Origin: Tenrec ecaudatus
Lineage: Eukaryota > Chordata > Mammalia > Afrosoricida > Tenrecidae
Reading direction: 5' to 3'
NCBI RefSeq assembly: GCF_050624435.1
Contig: NC_134541.1
Coordinates: 8,818,983-8,882,982 of the forward strand
DNA: 64,000 nucleotides
Shown: positions 41,939 to 53,934 of the stretch, piece by piece
Layout: each line of letters opens with the position of its first letter
Numbering within the stretch: the first letter of the stretch is position 1
Made by a program: the position numbers and the translations under genes
The notes under the pieces: model-generated
The model's input: the letters and a program-made list of their open reading frames with translations, nothing else
Database searches by the model: none
What the model was told of the DNA's origin: nothing

Positions 41939-42118
41939 GGTTGTTAGGTGCTGTCGCGTCAGTTCTACCTCCTAGTGCCCAACGTGCGTACGACGGAATG
42001 AAACACCATGCGGTCCTGCTCCATTCTCATAATGGTTCCGATGTTTCAACCCATTGTTGCAGCCACAGGGTCAGTCCATATTGTCCCGTTGTGTCTCATG
42101 GTTTCACAGGACATCCTA
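41939..42118 (-). mobile_element. RTE LINE 3' end
   Basis: 'gaaggttgttaggtgctgtc', 'tgctccattctcataatggt', 'cccattgttgcagccacagg'. Confidence 0.8.
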
Positions 42119-43060
42119 ATTAATTGAAATTATAATAATGGACCTATTTAGTGTGTCTGTTCTGCCTCCTAGTTCCTTGCATAGTGACTGGGGTCTTAGA
42201 AATTTGCACCGTGGGTCTCATTTGCCTGATGCAACAAAGGAGCGTGGAGCGTCAGGAATAGCAGAGGGACATGGAATGTGTGGTGAATTACCTCCATGAA
42301 GAACTCGTCCTCTTCCATGAAACCAGAATTCTGATCAAAGTGAGGGAAGCGAAGAACAGACATTTAAAATCCATAGCTTCCAGACTAGACGAATCCCTGA
42401 AATTAATGGTCTGTGATGATTTTTAAACTTTAAGCGGAAAGGGTCCCCTGAAGTCACCTTAAAGCCGCGAACCGCTTAGCTTAACTAGTAAAACCTTCTT
42501 CCTGCAGCATTATGCTCTTGTAGGAGCTGCTTTTACGGGGTCAAATTAACAGCCGCAACTCAAAGTACTGCGCAGACGTGTAGAGGAGCGTGTGTTGACA
42601 GCAGTCGGGAAGGAGAAAGTCAGGAAAGGAGAACTTGAATGGTTACAAAACGTGAAGGATGGCATCGCTGTCACTGAATCGCATGTGTAGAAACTGTTGA
42701 ATCGGTGTATGTTTGACTGCATATGCTCTCAGCCACAACAGGAAAAAAGTGAGCGATAGGCAGAGGAGGCAACACGGGGAGAGGAGGGAGGAGAGGAGGG
42801 ATAGACGCTGACGACGAGAAATGCTTTGATCCACAGAGATAAGCTTTTACACATTTATAAAAAATAGAGCAACCACTTAAAAACTGACAATCCATAAAAT
42901 GAAAGCAACAAACAAATCAGCCTAATGGTTATTGATTGGTGGTTTAACTACATGGAGAAAAATGATTTTAAGTGGCTTTAAAACACGAATCTGAGCACAT
43001 ATCATAATGGGCTCTGTTACCAGGACAGAGGGAATTCAGTGGCTTTCTTTCTCACATGAG
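42119..43060. other. Unique stretch
   Basis: No recognised repeat, RNA or gene. Confidence 0.45.
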
Positions 43061-43071
43061 CACACACACAC

Positions 43072-43114
<43 letters not shown>

Positions 43115-43148
43115 CACACGCACGAACACACACACACGAACACACACA
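43061..43148. repeat. (CA)n microsatellite, interrupted
   Basis: 88 bp of CA with sparse CG and GAA interruptions. Frames reading His/Thr or Cys/Val repeats here are artefacts. Confidence 0.97.
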
Positions 43149-43239
43149 TGATTAATCGTGCATATGTAAAGTTCAATGGTGGTGTCATTGTTCTCACATA
43201 TGAATAATCATTGTATGTGTGCATGCACACACTATTTAG

Positions 43240-43440
43240 GAGCCTCCGTGGCAAAGTGGATAGAATGTTGCATTGCTAGCCACAAGACAAGACAACAGTT
43301 TAAGCCCACCAGCCACTCCTCGGGTGAAAACTGAGGCTATCTGCTCCTAGAAGGATTTATAGCCTTAGAAACTCTAGACGATCATTCAACTCTGCCCTAA
43401 AAGGTTGTTACAAGTGAGAGTGAACCCAAAGGGTTTGATT
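43240..43440 (+). mobile_element. AfroSINE
   Basis: 'ggagcctccgtggcaaagtg', 'gcccaccagccactcctcgg', 'gaggctatctgctcctag'; the tail is drifted and followed by a TA run. Confidence 0.75.
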
Positions 43441-43443
43441 TGT

Positions 43444-43445
<2 letters not shown>

Positions 43446-43477
<32 letters not shown>

Positions 43478-43503
43478 ACATATATCTATAAATATATATA
43501 TTT
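43446..43503. repeat. (TA)n microsatellite and adjoining AT repeats
   Basis: A clean TA run at 43446-43475, then TATA-rich imperfect sequence. Confidence 0.9.
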
Positions 43504-43770
43504 AAAATTGTATTTAAGTGTATATATGAAATTGGCATAGACATTGGAATTTAAACACACACCTTTATACATGTGATTGAGATGAAAGTAAATAGGTAAG
43601 AGTGTGACTATTATTAGGAGCCAAAAATATTCAGCATAAAAGAGAAGAGATTTGAGGTGTTAATCAAAGAATTTATGTATAAAAGACCATATGGTCGTAA
43701 ATGACTTGGAAATCATGTATGGATACATGCCATGTTCTTTTTTCTTTTTCTTTTTTGGGTGGGGGGATTT

Positions 43771-44356
43771 AAAAAAAAATCATTTTATTGGAGGCTCACA
43801 CAACTCTTATCACAATCCATACAGACATCCACTGTGTCAAGCACATTTGTACATTTGTTGCCCTCATCATTCTCAAAACATTTGCTTTCTACTTGAGTCC
43901 TTGGTATCAGCTCCTCATTTTTTCCCTCCCTGGACCCCCTCCCTTATGAACCTTTGATAATTTATAAATTATTATTATTTTTTCATGTCTTACATTGTCT
44001 GACATCTCCTGTTACCCACTTTTCTGTTGTCCATCCCTCAGGGAGGGGAGGTGTATGTAGATCCTTGTAATCAGTTTCTACTTTCTACCCCACCTTCCCT
44101 CCACCCTCCCAGTATTGCCATTCTCACCACTGGTCCTGAGGGATTCATCTGTCCTGATTCCCTGTGTTTCCAGTTGCTATCTGTATCAGTGTACATCCTC
44201 TGGTCTAGCCAAATTTGTAAGGTAGAATTGGAATCATGACAGTGGGGGCTAGGAAGCATTTAAGAACTAGAGGAAAATTGTATGTTTCATTGTTGCTACA
44301 CTGCCCGCTAACTGGCTCATTTCCTCACCTCAACTCTTCAGTAAGGGCATGTTCAG
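43771..44356 (-). mobile_element. Afrotherian L1 3' UTR, 5' truncated
   Basis: From 'tcattttattggaggctcac' to 'cttcagtaagggcatgttca'. The poly(A) complement is at 43771-43779. Confidence 0.75.
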
Positions 44357-44619
44357 TTGCAGCAGTCGGCTCCGTCATGGTTACTGCCTTGGAAACCTGG
44401 TGCTGAGAAGCATTTGGAAGCAGTTCTGCTCTGTCCTGTGGAGTCCACACCAATGGGTGTGATGCAGATGGAAAGTTTGGACTTTGGAGATGGAAAGATT
44501 CACTCCCAATACAGGACCTTTACTCCTTGTGTGGCTCTGAGCAAGCAACGTATTTAGTCTCTGAGAGTCGGCTGCAGTATGTTTATCACAAGATGTCGCT
44601 ATATTCTGATTTGCCGTCC

Positions 44620-45165
44620 AGTAGGCTGTGATGCAGTCATGCTATGTCCAACCTAGGAGGCTGTACCCTGGACTGCACCTCCTCACAGCTGTTCCATCTG
44701 AGACCTTTGTTGCAGGCACTGCCAATCCACCTCCTGGAAGGCCTTCTCTTTTTCACCACCCTTCCATTTTACCAAGCATGATGTTCTTTTATAGGGATTG
44801 GTCTCTCCTGATGACACATCCAAAGTAAGTGAGATGAAGTCTCACCATCCTCATCCTCACTTCTAAGGAGCAGTCTGACTATACTTCTTCCAAGACAGAT
44901 TGGCTTGTTCTTCTGACAGTCCATGGTACTTTCAATCTTCTTCACCAGCACCACCATTCAAATGCATTAATTCTTCTTCAGTCTTTCTGACTTAGGATCC
45001 CCATTCCAAATGTAGATGAGACCACTGAAAATACCATGGCTTCGGACAGGGGCACTGTGCTCCTCAAAGTGGCACCTTCGCTCTTCGACCCTGTGAAGAG
45101 GTCTGTGCAGCAGATCTTTCCAATGTAATGCATGGTTTGATTTCTTGGCCGCTGCTTCCTTAACT
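44620..45165 (-). mobile_element. RTE LINE, 3' part and antisense ORF end
   Basis: 'atttaccaagcatgatgttc'-type block (44770), 'ccaagacagattggcttgtt', 'cagtccatggtactttcaat', 'gatttcttggccgctgcttc'. This is one of the longer RTE pieces. The extreme 3' tail is weak. Confidence 0.8.
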
Positions 45166-45169
45166 TAGT

Positions 45170-46035
45170 GGAAGCATCATTTACATGAATAAAATGAATG
45201 CATATAAAACTCACAGTTGGATGAGTTTTGACAAATGTACACATTTGTGAATCCATCTCTCCAGGCCCCTCCCAGCCCATCCCTTCCCACTCTCCGGTTC
45301 CTATTGTTCTTCCCTTTGTTTCTGAGTCCTTTGTCCTGTTCTTGACCTTGCTTAGCCTTCAGGCATTTCACTTTACACTTCCCCAGCTTAGAGTGCAGTC
45401 ATGACTAAGTGGGGGGATGTGGGGTGGGGGTGACTCCTGTGCACAGCTCCCTCTTTGGTGGGACTCAGCTCTGCATCGTCTAGAGAACTCTCACTTATCG
45501 AGTCAATGTTGACTCATAGCAACCCTGTAGGACAGAATCAGACTGACCTGTGAGTTGCTGAGGTTGCAGTTTTCACAGGAGTGACTAGTGGGTTTGAACT
45601 GCTGACCTTATGGTTAGCAACCCAACACAGAACCATGATGCCAGCAGGGCTCCTTACTTTTCTTGAAGTCTAGACACTCTATTCAGCATTAGGAGATCAG
45701 CGTGGTCTTCTTGGCATTCTCTTTTCGTGAACATGTCTGAAATGCTCTTGTAAGCATGCAGCCGATGCAATCCCAGGGCTCAATCAGTTTATTTTCTCTT
45801 AAGATTTATAGTCCTCCATTGCCTCTTGTCTGATGTCTTTTAAAAATGTTTCAATTGTGTGTCAGACTTTCTAGTTGTTTATGGTAGGAAGATGACTCCA
45901 GTACCTCTCCAGGCTTAGACGCCATTTTAAGCCCGAAGTTCCACCTAATAAATCTTTACACTGGACAACTTCTCTGGAGATAGTTTTTAGCCAGACGACT
46001 CTTTATCATTTTCCTTAACCACTTTACTTCTGTGC
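45170..46035 (-). mobile_element. Old L1 3' UTR-like sequence, split by a SINE
   Basis: 'ggatgagttttgacaaatgt' (about 45220) and 'tgtttcaattgtgtgtcaga' (about 45847) recall old mammalian LINE 3' UTRs. The two parts flank AfroSINE 45487-45655. Whether they belong to one element is uncertain. Confidence 0.4.
45487..45655 (-). mobile_element. AfroSINE
   Basis: 'gactcatagcaaccctgtag', 'gtgggtttgaactgctgacc', 'gccagcagggctcc'. Confidence 0.85.
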
Positions 46036-46037
46036 TT

Positions 46038-46345
46038 AAGTGCCACCAAGTCGACTCTAGCTCATCACAACCCTATTTACAACAGAACAAAGCAGAACAA
46101 CCCGCTTCCCAGTCCTGTGCCAACCTCACGATCGCTACGTTTGGTCCCATGGCTGCAGTCACCGTGTCAATCCATCTCCTTTTACTCTACCAAGGATGAT
46201 GTCTCTCCTGATAATATATCCAAAGTACTTGAGATGATGTCTCGCCATCCTGGTTTCTAAGGAGCATTCTGGCTGTGCCTCTTCCAAAAGAGATGTGTTT
46301 GTTCTCCTGGCAGGCCAGGACGCTTGATACTCTGCCAGTACGTCA
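46038..46345 (-). mobile_element. RTE LINE 3' end
   Basis: 'ttaagtgccaccaagtcgac', 'cccagtcctgtgccaacctc', 'catcctggtttctaaggagc'. Confidence 0.8.
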
Positions 46346-47757
46346 TCCCACAGCCTAGATTCTCCTACAGTCTTTCACATTAGGCAGGAGGGGCAGGAGG
46401 GGCGGGGGGCGGGGGAGGGTGGGAGCAGAGCTTGCCTCTTTTCACATTTGAGGTAACAAAACATTATTACAAAAATAAATCTCACCCAAATCCAACCCCT
46501 CACAAATATCATCAGGAGTCAAATATAAACGAATTTCCTATTATCTCCTGAATCCACTTCTTCTCCCAGATCCGTTGCCAGGGAAAATGGAGCTCCTGGA
46601 TCTGAGTCACAGTGTTGCTCACTTCAACTTCTTGGAGAAGACAGACACAGGCTGCATTTTTAACAAGCATGCAGCTGAAACATGCATGGCTATTATTGTG
46701 TTGCTGTTTTTCTTCTCTCTCTTTTCAGTAAGGAAACTTGTCTGTCTTAGTGTGTAGGGAACACCCCCCCCCCCAATTTGCTTCTTCTTCTTCTGATTGA
46801 TTTTTTGTTTTGTTTATCCCCCCTTGCCTTTGGACTTGAACCCTTGTAAGTTTGACAGTTTTTCTGGTGCGTACAACACTGCTTGCCATCCCACCAGCTC
46901 TGGGGATTAAGCATCTGAGACTTTCCGTAACAACGTGATGATAGGCCTTTGGCTTGCAGCTCTTTCAAGAGCAAAAAAAGCCCCATAAAATTCAAAATAT
47001 GGAGAGAATGAGAAACTGGCACCTATCTTTCTAAATTTTGCATACGGCTTAAGATCTCAATTGAAGTCCTCATTAACTCAAATATTCATGAAGGCAAGCA
47101 TAGACCTTTAGATAAGATGCTTTTTATTTTTATTTTTTTTTTTGTGGTTCTTCCCCCAACCCCAACCCCACCCACAACTCACAGAGGATTTGGAAAACAT
47201 GCTCATAACTCCAGGCTCAATTTTTATGAGCATTTTTCCATTCTTGGTCCAGTGGAAGAGAAATATAAATCATTTACCACGTCAGTGCACTAATGAAAGA
47301 GTGCTTCGGTAATTGCCCAAGACTCCTGTCACAGCGCACACACTATCTGGCCGCTAAGGCAGAAGCCTTAATCTGCTCTGATTCCTTCCTCCGAAGAAGA
47401 CATCTGGGGCCCCACAGCCAAACAAAGCAAGGGACACTTGTGACGGTAGCAATTTCAGATTAATGGCCTAGTCGAGTGTGGAATCTAGAAGAAATGATAG
47501 CTAGTTGGAAGTATTAATCATTTCTTGACAGCCTGCCCTAATAGCACTACTTTACAGCTCTGTGGTAAATTCTGTTTTCAGACTGAAATCATTCCATTGT
47601 ATATCACCCATGTCGGCAGCTTCTCTGTCCAATCTCTCCACAGGAAATTCGGCATCGAAGGGGTGGCTTCGTGGTGCATTTTCAATGGATCAGGGGTAGG
47701 AGTGGGGGCTTTGGTGTCAGCTTTGATTTTTCGTTAAATGCAAACATACTGATGCTA
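46346..47757. other. Unique stretch; possible conserved non-coding island
   Basis: 46385-46426 is G-rich (six or more G3+ runs). 46700-46737 is a strong pyrimidine tract ending in CAG. The 47190-47730 part is repeat-free and reads like a conserved island. No gene is supported; the 70-codon frame at 47525-47737 has no domain. Confidence 0.4.
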
Positions 47758-47789
47758 AAAAATTAAAAAAAAAAATTTTTTTTTAAAAA
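47758..47789. repeat. A/T palindromic tract
   Basis: A-run and T-run fold back (about 9 A opposite 9 T near 47770). Confidence 0.7.
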
Positions 47790-48323
47790 GCAGGACCAGA
47801 GGAGCACTGCCTTTGAAGTTGGAGATAAAACGCACACAGCAAACACGAGATAAGCTCACTCTCACCATGATAACTGTTTTCTCAGTGCCAGGGAAATATA
47901 AATACCAGCAGGAGCAGTGCCCGGGAGCGCTGGTGTGATCGTTGGTTTGCGTCTCCAGAGCACGCAAGTGTTTATGGTGAAGAAGGTCACACGTGGGGGA
48001 AGCCACGAGCTTCCTCATGCACTAGTGGAAAGTACAGCTATGCCCTTGGAATCCCAAGTGGCAATTCCGTCCACAGCAGCCTCCATCAGAACTAGAGTTA
48101 ATATCACTTGTCCCCAGACCCAGCTAGTCTCTGGGTTTCAGTCTTCCCACGCCACCAGGTGGTTTGGTTTTGTTGCCCTTGACTCTTCGTTGTGTTTTCA
48201 ACACAAAGAGGAGGACTGTCGTGTCCAAGCTCAAGTTCGAATACTCTTCTGCTCTAAGGCTTCTCCTTGTTTTCCCTCTCGCTCTGAGAAAACACCCAAG
48301 GATCTACAAAATCACTGAGACGC
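47790..48323. other. Unique stretch
   Basis: A 133-codon frame (47917-48318) shows no recognisable domain and no conserved context. Not called as a gene. Confidence 0.4.
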
Positions 48324-48372
48324 ACTGCCATAGAGTGGATTCCGACTCATGGCCACATGGCAGAGGTTGGTA
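48324..48372 (-). mobile_element. AfroSINE fragment
   Basis: 'ctgccatagagtggattccg' with 'actcatggcc', tail only. Confidence 0.5.
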
Positions 48373-48639
48373 GGCTGCAGCGGGGTGGGGGTGGGGATGG
48401 GGATAAGTTCTCTCTGTTGCTGTTTGTTGCTTATTTTGTAAGTCCCAAGAACTTCAGGGCGAGGGGTGAGGGGTGCAGAAATCAGGAGACAAGACTATTT
48501 CATGGCATGTCAAACTGATATGAAATGAATGCACGGGTGTCTAGAAGTAAAATTATTGGAATGCAGTAATTCCCATTCCTATAGGTGTCCCCTGGGGGCT
48601 TCCTTTGTCCTACAACGGCAGGAGGGAGTAAGTGTGATC

Positions 48640-48785
48640 AAGTCTGTAGGATTTCTGGAAAGCCAACCAAAAAGGCAATAGTTCAAACTCACCCAGTAGA
48701 TCCACGAGAGAATCGACCTGGAGATCTGTCCCAATGTATATTACAAGTCTGTGAGCTCCGTGAGGTAGTTCTACTCTGATCTCAG
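48640..48785 (+). mobile_element. AfroSINE, old and drifted
   Basis: 'aaaaaggcaatagttcaaac' and 'ttctactctgatctcag' are the only clear blocks. Confidence 0.45.
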
Positions 48786-48793
48786 TAATTTAC

Positions 48794-49028
48794 ACACTAA
48801 GACAGACTATGAAGAAATGCCTACAAAGCTACTACATCTGCAAATTAGCCAATGGGAAGCCTATGGATCACAACAGGATATAGTGGATCTAGTACTAAAA
48901 AATGAGATTCCCTAGGTTGAAAGTTGCCCAAAGCACCCAAAAAGCCACAAAAATGGGCTTGGAAAGCCAGAGTTAGATTGTGGAGATGGTATAAAACTGA
49001 GCAATGCTCCATTCTGTTGCCTATGGTA
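48794..49028 (+). mobile_element. RTE-tailed SINE-like repeat (copy 2)
   Basis: 'acactaagacagactatgaa', 'ggatcacaacaggatatagt', 'ccctaggttgaaagttgcc', 'gagcaatgctccattctgtt' parallel the copy at 21890-22160 in the same order. Confidence 0.6.
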
Positions 49029-49084
49029 CGTTAGCCTGGGATCTCTAGAGAATCAAACCTGGCGGCCCTGTAACACGCAGATGA

Positions 49085-49435
49085 AGTAGTGCTGAGGACA
49101 GTGTGGGCTGCTGAAAGAACACGCAGATCTGTCTTGGGAGAAGTACGGTCCGAATTCTCCTGAGAAGTGAGGATGGTGAGACTTCATCTCACAAACTTTG
49201 AAATGTTGTCAGGAGACCACTCCCTAGAAAAGGACATCCGGCTTGGTAAAGCAGAAAATCAGCGAAAGAGAAGAAAACCCTCATGGAGATGGACGGACCC
49301 AGTGGCTGCAGCAATGGGCGCACACGTAAGAACAATTGTGAGGATGGTGGAGGACTGGGCGGGGTTTCATTCTGTTCTGCATAGAGGCTCTATGAATAAC
49401 CAGATTGATAGCACCGAACAACAGTGCACACATAA
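49085..49435 (+). mobile_element. RTE LINE, ORF end and full 3' tail
   Basis: Contiguous and readable: 'cgcagatctgtcttgggaga', 'tgaggatggtgagacttcat', 'cagtggctgcagcaatgggc', 'gaacaattgtgaggatggtg', then a drifted 'gcaccgaacaacag' end. Confidence 0.85.
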
Positions 49436-49529
49436 TCTATATAGCACATACAAACACTTGTATTTATCTAGAAATATGCATGCATGATATTTATCATGCA
49501 TGTAAATATATACATTTGAATACATATTG

Positions 49530-50042
49530 TTATGTATATTTACATCAAGGAAAAGGTTCACAGAATGCAGTTCCAGTCCATGGGTTATATGTTAAGCTGA
49601 AGCACAGCTTCTGACTCAGGTAGCTGATAAACTAGGAAGCAGGAAACCACAGGCTTGATAGCAGGTAGCAGGTCAGATGGAAGGCTGCTTATGGCTCCCA
49701 AGGTCAGAAGCAATATGGCAGACTGTGGCTCAAGTGCAAAGAGCCAGAGTTCAATGAGCCAGATAGATGCAGGATTCAGATACAGCAAGAAGCAATACAA
49801 CGCTCCACAGTGTCTACTTATGTGTGGAATAGGTCACACTGCTGAGGAAATGTCATCTGGGTTGTGATCTGAGTAAGGGGGTTGCATTCCACTTTAATCC
49901 TCCCATAGCTACTTGGCTGCTCACAGAAAGTCCTATTATGGAGTTTGTTGCTTAGTTAGGCTATATCATGGGGGATTACTAGACCAGACGACTGACAATC
50001 CTGGTCCAGCCAACACAAAACTTATATCTGGGGCTGTCATGA
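49530..50042 (-). mobile_element. LTR-like interspersed repeat (type b), minus strand
   Basis: Shares the 'gcttatggctcccaaggtca' and 'agcaatatggcagactg' blocks with 12900-13470. An AT-rich tract precedes it, as there. Confidence 0.5.
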
Positions 50043-50928
50043 GTTGGAGACAATGGGACAGACTTGAACCAAGGCAACAACACTAAGCAAAGGCAAAGTT
50101 GAAAAATACTGATTTCAGAAGAACTTCGTGGTAGAGTTTGTTGGTGTTTTCTTAATGTTATACATTTTTCTCTATATATCTCCCTTATGAGCTACTAAGA
50201 GGCATAATTTCACTTAGGTATACAAATATTTATAAACCAGTGTACAGAACATTGCAATAATAAAAATGTAGAAACATTTTTTAAAAACACCGATGCCTTT
50301 AATGTGGTGTTGGCAATTAGATTTTATAAAGCACTGGGGCTATGAATATATGAGTGCTCAAATTCATCTCCGATGAACCATCTTTCATAAACATATGCAT
50401 CTTTAACACTTCATAAACATCAAAGGCCTTGAAGAGCAATTGCTCAACAAATACATTTTTTTAATGCCACTTTCTGATCACAAGAGTCCCAAAGTCGTAA
50501 GGTAATAGCCAACTAATGAATTTCTTCCTCAGGTTAGAATTTTAAATCAAACTTTCCGCATCAGGAACTTTGCCTCTGATGTTGAAATTCAAATCGTTTT
50601 TATTTTTGCTTTGGTTTTGTTTTTTTGGGTAAGCACAGGCTTCCAAAAGTAATTGGTAATAAATGTAGCAAATGCCTTGCATTATTCTCAACCTAATTTC
50701 CAAATTTGATTTTCCAGTGTAAGAACTCTAGGCGAAACAATAACCAATCATCCAGCTAATTGCTGTGAAGTAGGCGGGCATCTGTCTAGCCATTTATTTT
50801 ATCATCTGGTTTGGTGTGATTTACCTCTGGAGCACTCAAAATATTACTATTTGTTTATTCTAATTGGAATTAATAGTAAACAGAGTCTTCATCTGGGGAA
50901 CAAAGAAAATCTTTTGTTGCCCACTTTC
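50043..50928. other. Unique AT-rich island resembling a conserved non-coding element
   Basis: Repeat-free from about 50130. Several homeodomain-type cores (for example 'cagctaattgctg' near 50753) and an octamer-like 'atatgcat' near 50393. No coding frame. Confidence 0.4.
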
Positions 50929-51152
50929 ACTGGTTACAGGAGACCTGGTGGTGTAGTGGTTACACATTGGGCTGCTAACCGCAAGGTCAGCAGTTTGAAA
51001 CTGGCAGACACTGCAGGAGAAAGAGGAGCCTTTCTACTCCCATAAATATTTCTAGTCTTGGAAACCACCAGGGGCAGTTCTACCTCGTCTTATAGGGTTG
51101 AGTCAGAATCGACTTGATGGCAGTGAGTTTGGGTTTTGATTGACTGGTTACA
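50929..51152 (+). mobile_element. AfroSINE with 10 bp target duplication
   Basis: The body is 50939-51142. 'actggttaca' occurs at 50929-50938 and 51143-51152. 'gctgctaaccgcaaggtcag' is consensus-like, though 'agggtcgctatgag' has lost bases. Confidence 0.9.
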
Positions 51153-51295
51153 TCAAGAACTGTCTGACCATGAAGCAAAGAAAACACCTGCTCACAGGCT
51201 GAAACCAAAGCCAGTGGATTCAAGGGCAGCAGATCAGCAAGCTGGTCAGGTGGTACCCACCACTATGGAGTGGCTTGCCACGTAAAGAGACTCTG

Positions 51296-51444
51296 CACCC
51301 CAGGGTTGAACTGCCCCCTTGGGGTTCCCAAGGCTGTGATTTTACAAAAGGAGATTACCACATTTTTCTGGGACGTTGGTGGGCTTGAATCACTCAACTT
51401 TCACTAGCAGCTGAGTGTTTTAACCACCGCGCCATTGGGGATCC
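51296..51444 (-). mobile_element. AfroSINE, old subfamily
   Basis: 'caccgcgccattggggatcc' at the right end is the antisense head; the middle 'ctgtgattttacaaaaggag' is drifted. Confidence 0.6.
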
Positions 51445-51595
51445 TTTGTAGCCTGAAAGAGGGAGAGACCTGTGTTACCAATTTCATGACGTAACAAAGC
51501 TCATGCCATTAACTGATCTTTAAGAAAAGGACAAAATGGGATTGGCTCAATATTTCTCCCTCTTTGGAAGTTGATGAAATTTAGCCAACTCGCCC

Positions 51596-51646
51596 TCAAA
51601 TCCACTGCCATCCAGTCCATTCCAACTCATAGCATCCTAGGACCAA
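51596..51646 (-). mobile_element. AfroSINE tail fragment
   Basis: 'actgccatccagtccattcc' and 'aactcatagcatccta'. Confidence 0.55.
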
Positions 51647-51915
51647 GGAAAAGTTAGCCAAGATGATCTCCAGTATGACCGTGTCAAAAACCCTCAAACT
51701 TCCTCTGTTCGAGTTGGTGTCGTGTCAACACTCCAAATTCTTTCGACTGTCACATTTTTATTCTCCCTTTGCTATTTGGCTTAAAGAATTCGGGTCATAT
51801 GGTGGTCAGGGACGTAGCGGCGAACCCCAAATGTTAGCACTGGGAGCCCTCTAATTGTCCTGCCCACAAAAAAGAGCAGTCTGCTTCCATAAAGATGTGT
51901 TCCCTTGTTGAAGAA

Positions 51916-52060
51916 AAGCATTTCTGTGAAGTCCACTCTGACCCATAGCGACCTTACACAATTCCCAAGGCTGTATCTCTTTACAGGACCAGGCAGTCTC
52001 ATTGACCTCAGAGTGAGCAGCCCATCACCTACCCACCAGCAACCCCGGGCTCCATCCCGT
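51916..52060 (-). mobile_element. AfroSINE, 5' part lost
   Basis: 'gaagtccactctgacccata' through 'ccaaggctgtatctctttac' and 'ggaccaggcagtctc'. Confidence 0.65.
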
Positions 52061-52659
52061 CAGGATTCCAGCGCTGGGAACCTTCTAGGGCCATTCTAGG
52101 CTGTCCTGTGGCATCAGGAAGAGCCACAACGGAAAACCTCCTTAAAAACCTGTCTTGCTATTCTTGTGGTGGTTGTTTGTTGATTTAACAATTGATTTGG
52201 AAACATCTGTTTTCTAACAAGGGAGCCCCTGAGAGGCTCTATCAAACACAGAATCGAGTGGGTTTTCAAAATGCAAAGAGGTGTTGGGGTGGGCAGGGCA
52301 TGGGGATCGCTGAATTTTCCAAGCCAAAAAATCATCTTAAAACAGCAAAATCCCAATGAGCCCTGCTGAGTGACTGTCAGCCAATGCACTGCTTAGCATT
52401 TCCAGTTCCGAGGCCCATGTTTAGGTGAGACACTTTCACCCCTCTTTAAAGGTTAGGGCATCAACAAGCCAGGACATGCTTCTATAACCTCATCCATTTT
52501 CATCCAAATGCTGGAAGAGCCACCGTTTAATCAGGCGCAGCAATGCTTCCGGCGATTGTTCTCACATCAGCGTCGGCAGTGGGCCTGCATGGGTGGACAT
52601 TCCTTAGCGGTTGTTTCTCTGTACACTTTTTAAAAACAATCTTCTATTATGTTCTGGGT
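52061..52659. other. Unique spacer
   Basis: No recognised feature. Confidence 0.45.
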
Positions 52660-53580
52660 GGATATTGGCACTGCCCATGAGGCTCTCATGGATCCAGTTT
52701 CATACAAATGATCTTGTGACAACATGGCTTGCATGTTTCACAAAGGATCATTAGCTGTCTCATAATGTTCATTCTGTTTAGCCTATTTCCATTCATCTAG
52801 CATCCCTGCCGTATTTCGCATCTCCTCTTTGCTTTAGGGTTCATGCTGAGCTCTCGATTTCGTATAGCTGATCATGAAGGGAGTCTGTGAGTGCTTCTGA
52901 TTATTTTATAAGCCACTCTATCATTGAGATGAAGGAGACTTATGGGAGTGACTTCAGTTATGAGTGCAAAGGATATGTTAGTGAAATAGTCTTGGGTATG
53001 TTGGGTAGCAAGAGACAGGGAGAGGTGGGGCGCACAAGGCGCTCTAGAGGGGGTTGGAAGAGAATCAGGTGAGCCTTAGCCAGCCATAAAGACTGTAACT
53101 GAGCATGCTCCAATTCAAGCTCCAGCCAGGTGGACAGTTGGTGCACCTGGGTGGCCCAAACCAGGCCCAGGTGGATTTGATTCAACCAATGGGGTCAACC
53201 AATACCTTCGACCACACCTCCCCAGCCTGAGGTTTAAGTAAGCGGCAGGACAGCTGGTCCTTCTCCCCCCTCTTCCCCTTTTTCTTCTACCTTCCACCTA
53301 GACCCTGCTCCTGCCGCAGGTGCAGCGCTCTCTCTGGCCTCAGGCCACCACGCGTGGGTGAGCAGTCCCACGAGGTTGCCCGTGGTCAGTGGTGAGCACA
53401 GCGCAGCGTACTCGCATTTTGGCACGCTTCCCGGAAATAGCGTGCACTCTTCTGAGACTGTAAAACCTGAAACCTTTTGTCCTTTATAAAATCCCACCCA
53501 CATGGATCACAAACCAGCCTTCGGCGTGAAGTCTTTATCGTGGGAAGCCAAGAAGGGAGGTATTGCTCATCCAAGAAATC
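52660..53580 (+). mobile_element. Candidate LTR or LTR-like repeat
   Basis: A repeat-like block with CAAT-type motifs ('accaatggggtcaaccaa', about 53190), a weak TATA-like 'ggtttaagtaagcgg' and a 'ctttataaaatccc' near 53485. Its organisation resembles a long-terminal repeat with an embedded promoter. I have no second copy in this window to prove repetition. Confidence 0.35.
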
Positions 53581-53934
53581 TAACAGGTATGCCTCTAGTC
53601 TCCATTTGCTCTTTAAGTCCAGCCCGTTTGTTAGAAGTGTGAGTTTGTGCTACCCTTTTCTCCCCTTCCAGTCAGGACCTTCTGTTGGCCCGTGGTCATG
53701 AGTAGTGCATATGTAGTGGTGGCTGGGCACTGTCTAATTCTTCTGATCTCAGACTAGGTAAGACAGTGATATCTAAGGGCTAATAGTCAGGTGGACTGAT
53801 TTGTTCTTTGAGTTTTGGGTGTCCTTCATGCTCCTGAACACTTTTTGAGCCTTATAGAGAGAAGGCCATGCTGGCTAAATCTTGGCTTCTCCCTCAGCAC
53901 CTGGCATTGAAGGCGTGTACAGAAAATGTTTGCT
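53581..53934. other. Unique spacer
   Basis: Nothing recognised. Confidence 0.4.

Noticed and set aside
43007..43254. His/Thr and Cys/Val repeat proteins
   Set aside because: Both are translations of the (CA)n microsatellite.
46575..46757. Coding exon before the acceptor-like tract at 46737
   Set aside because: The short frame has no domain, and the following bases have no continuing frame or donor.
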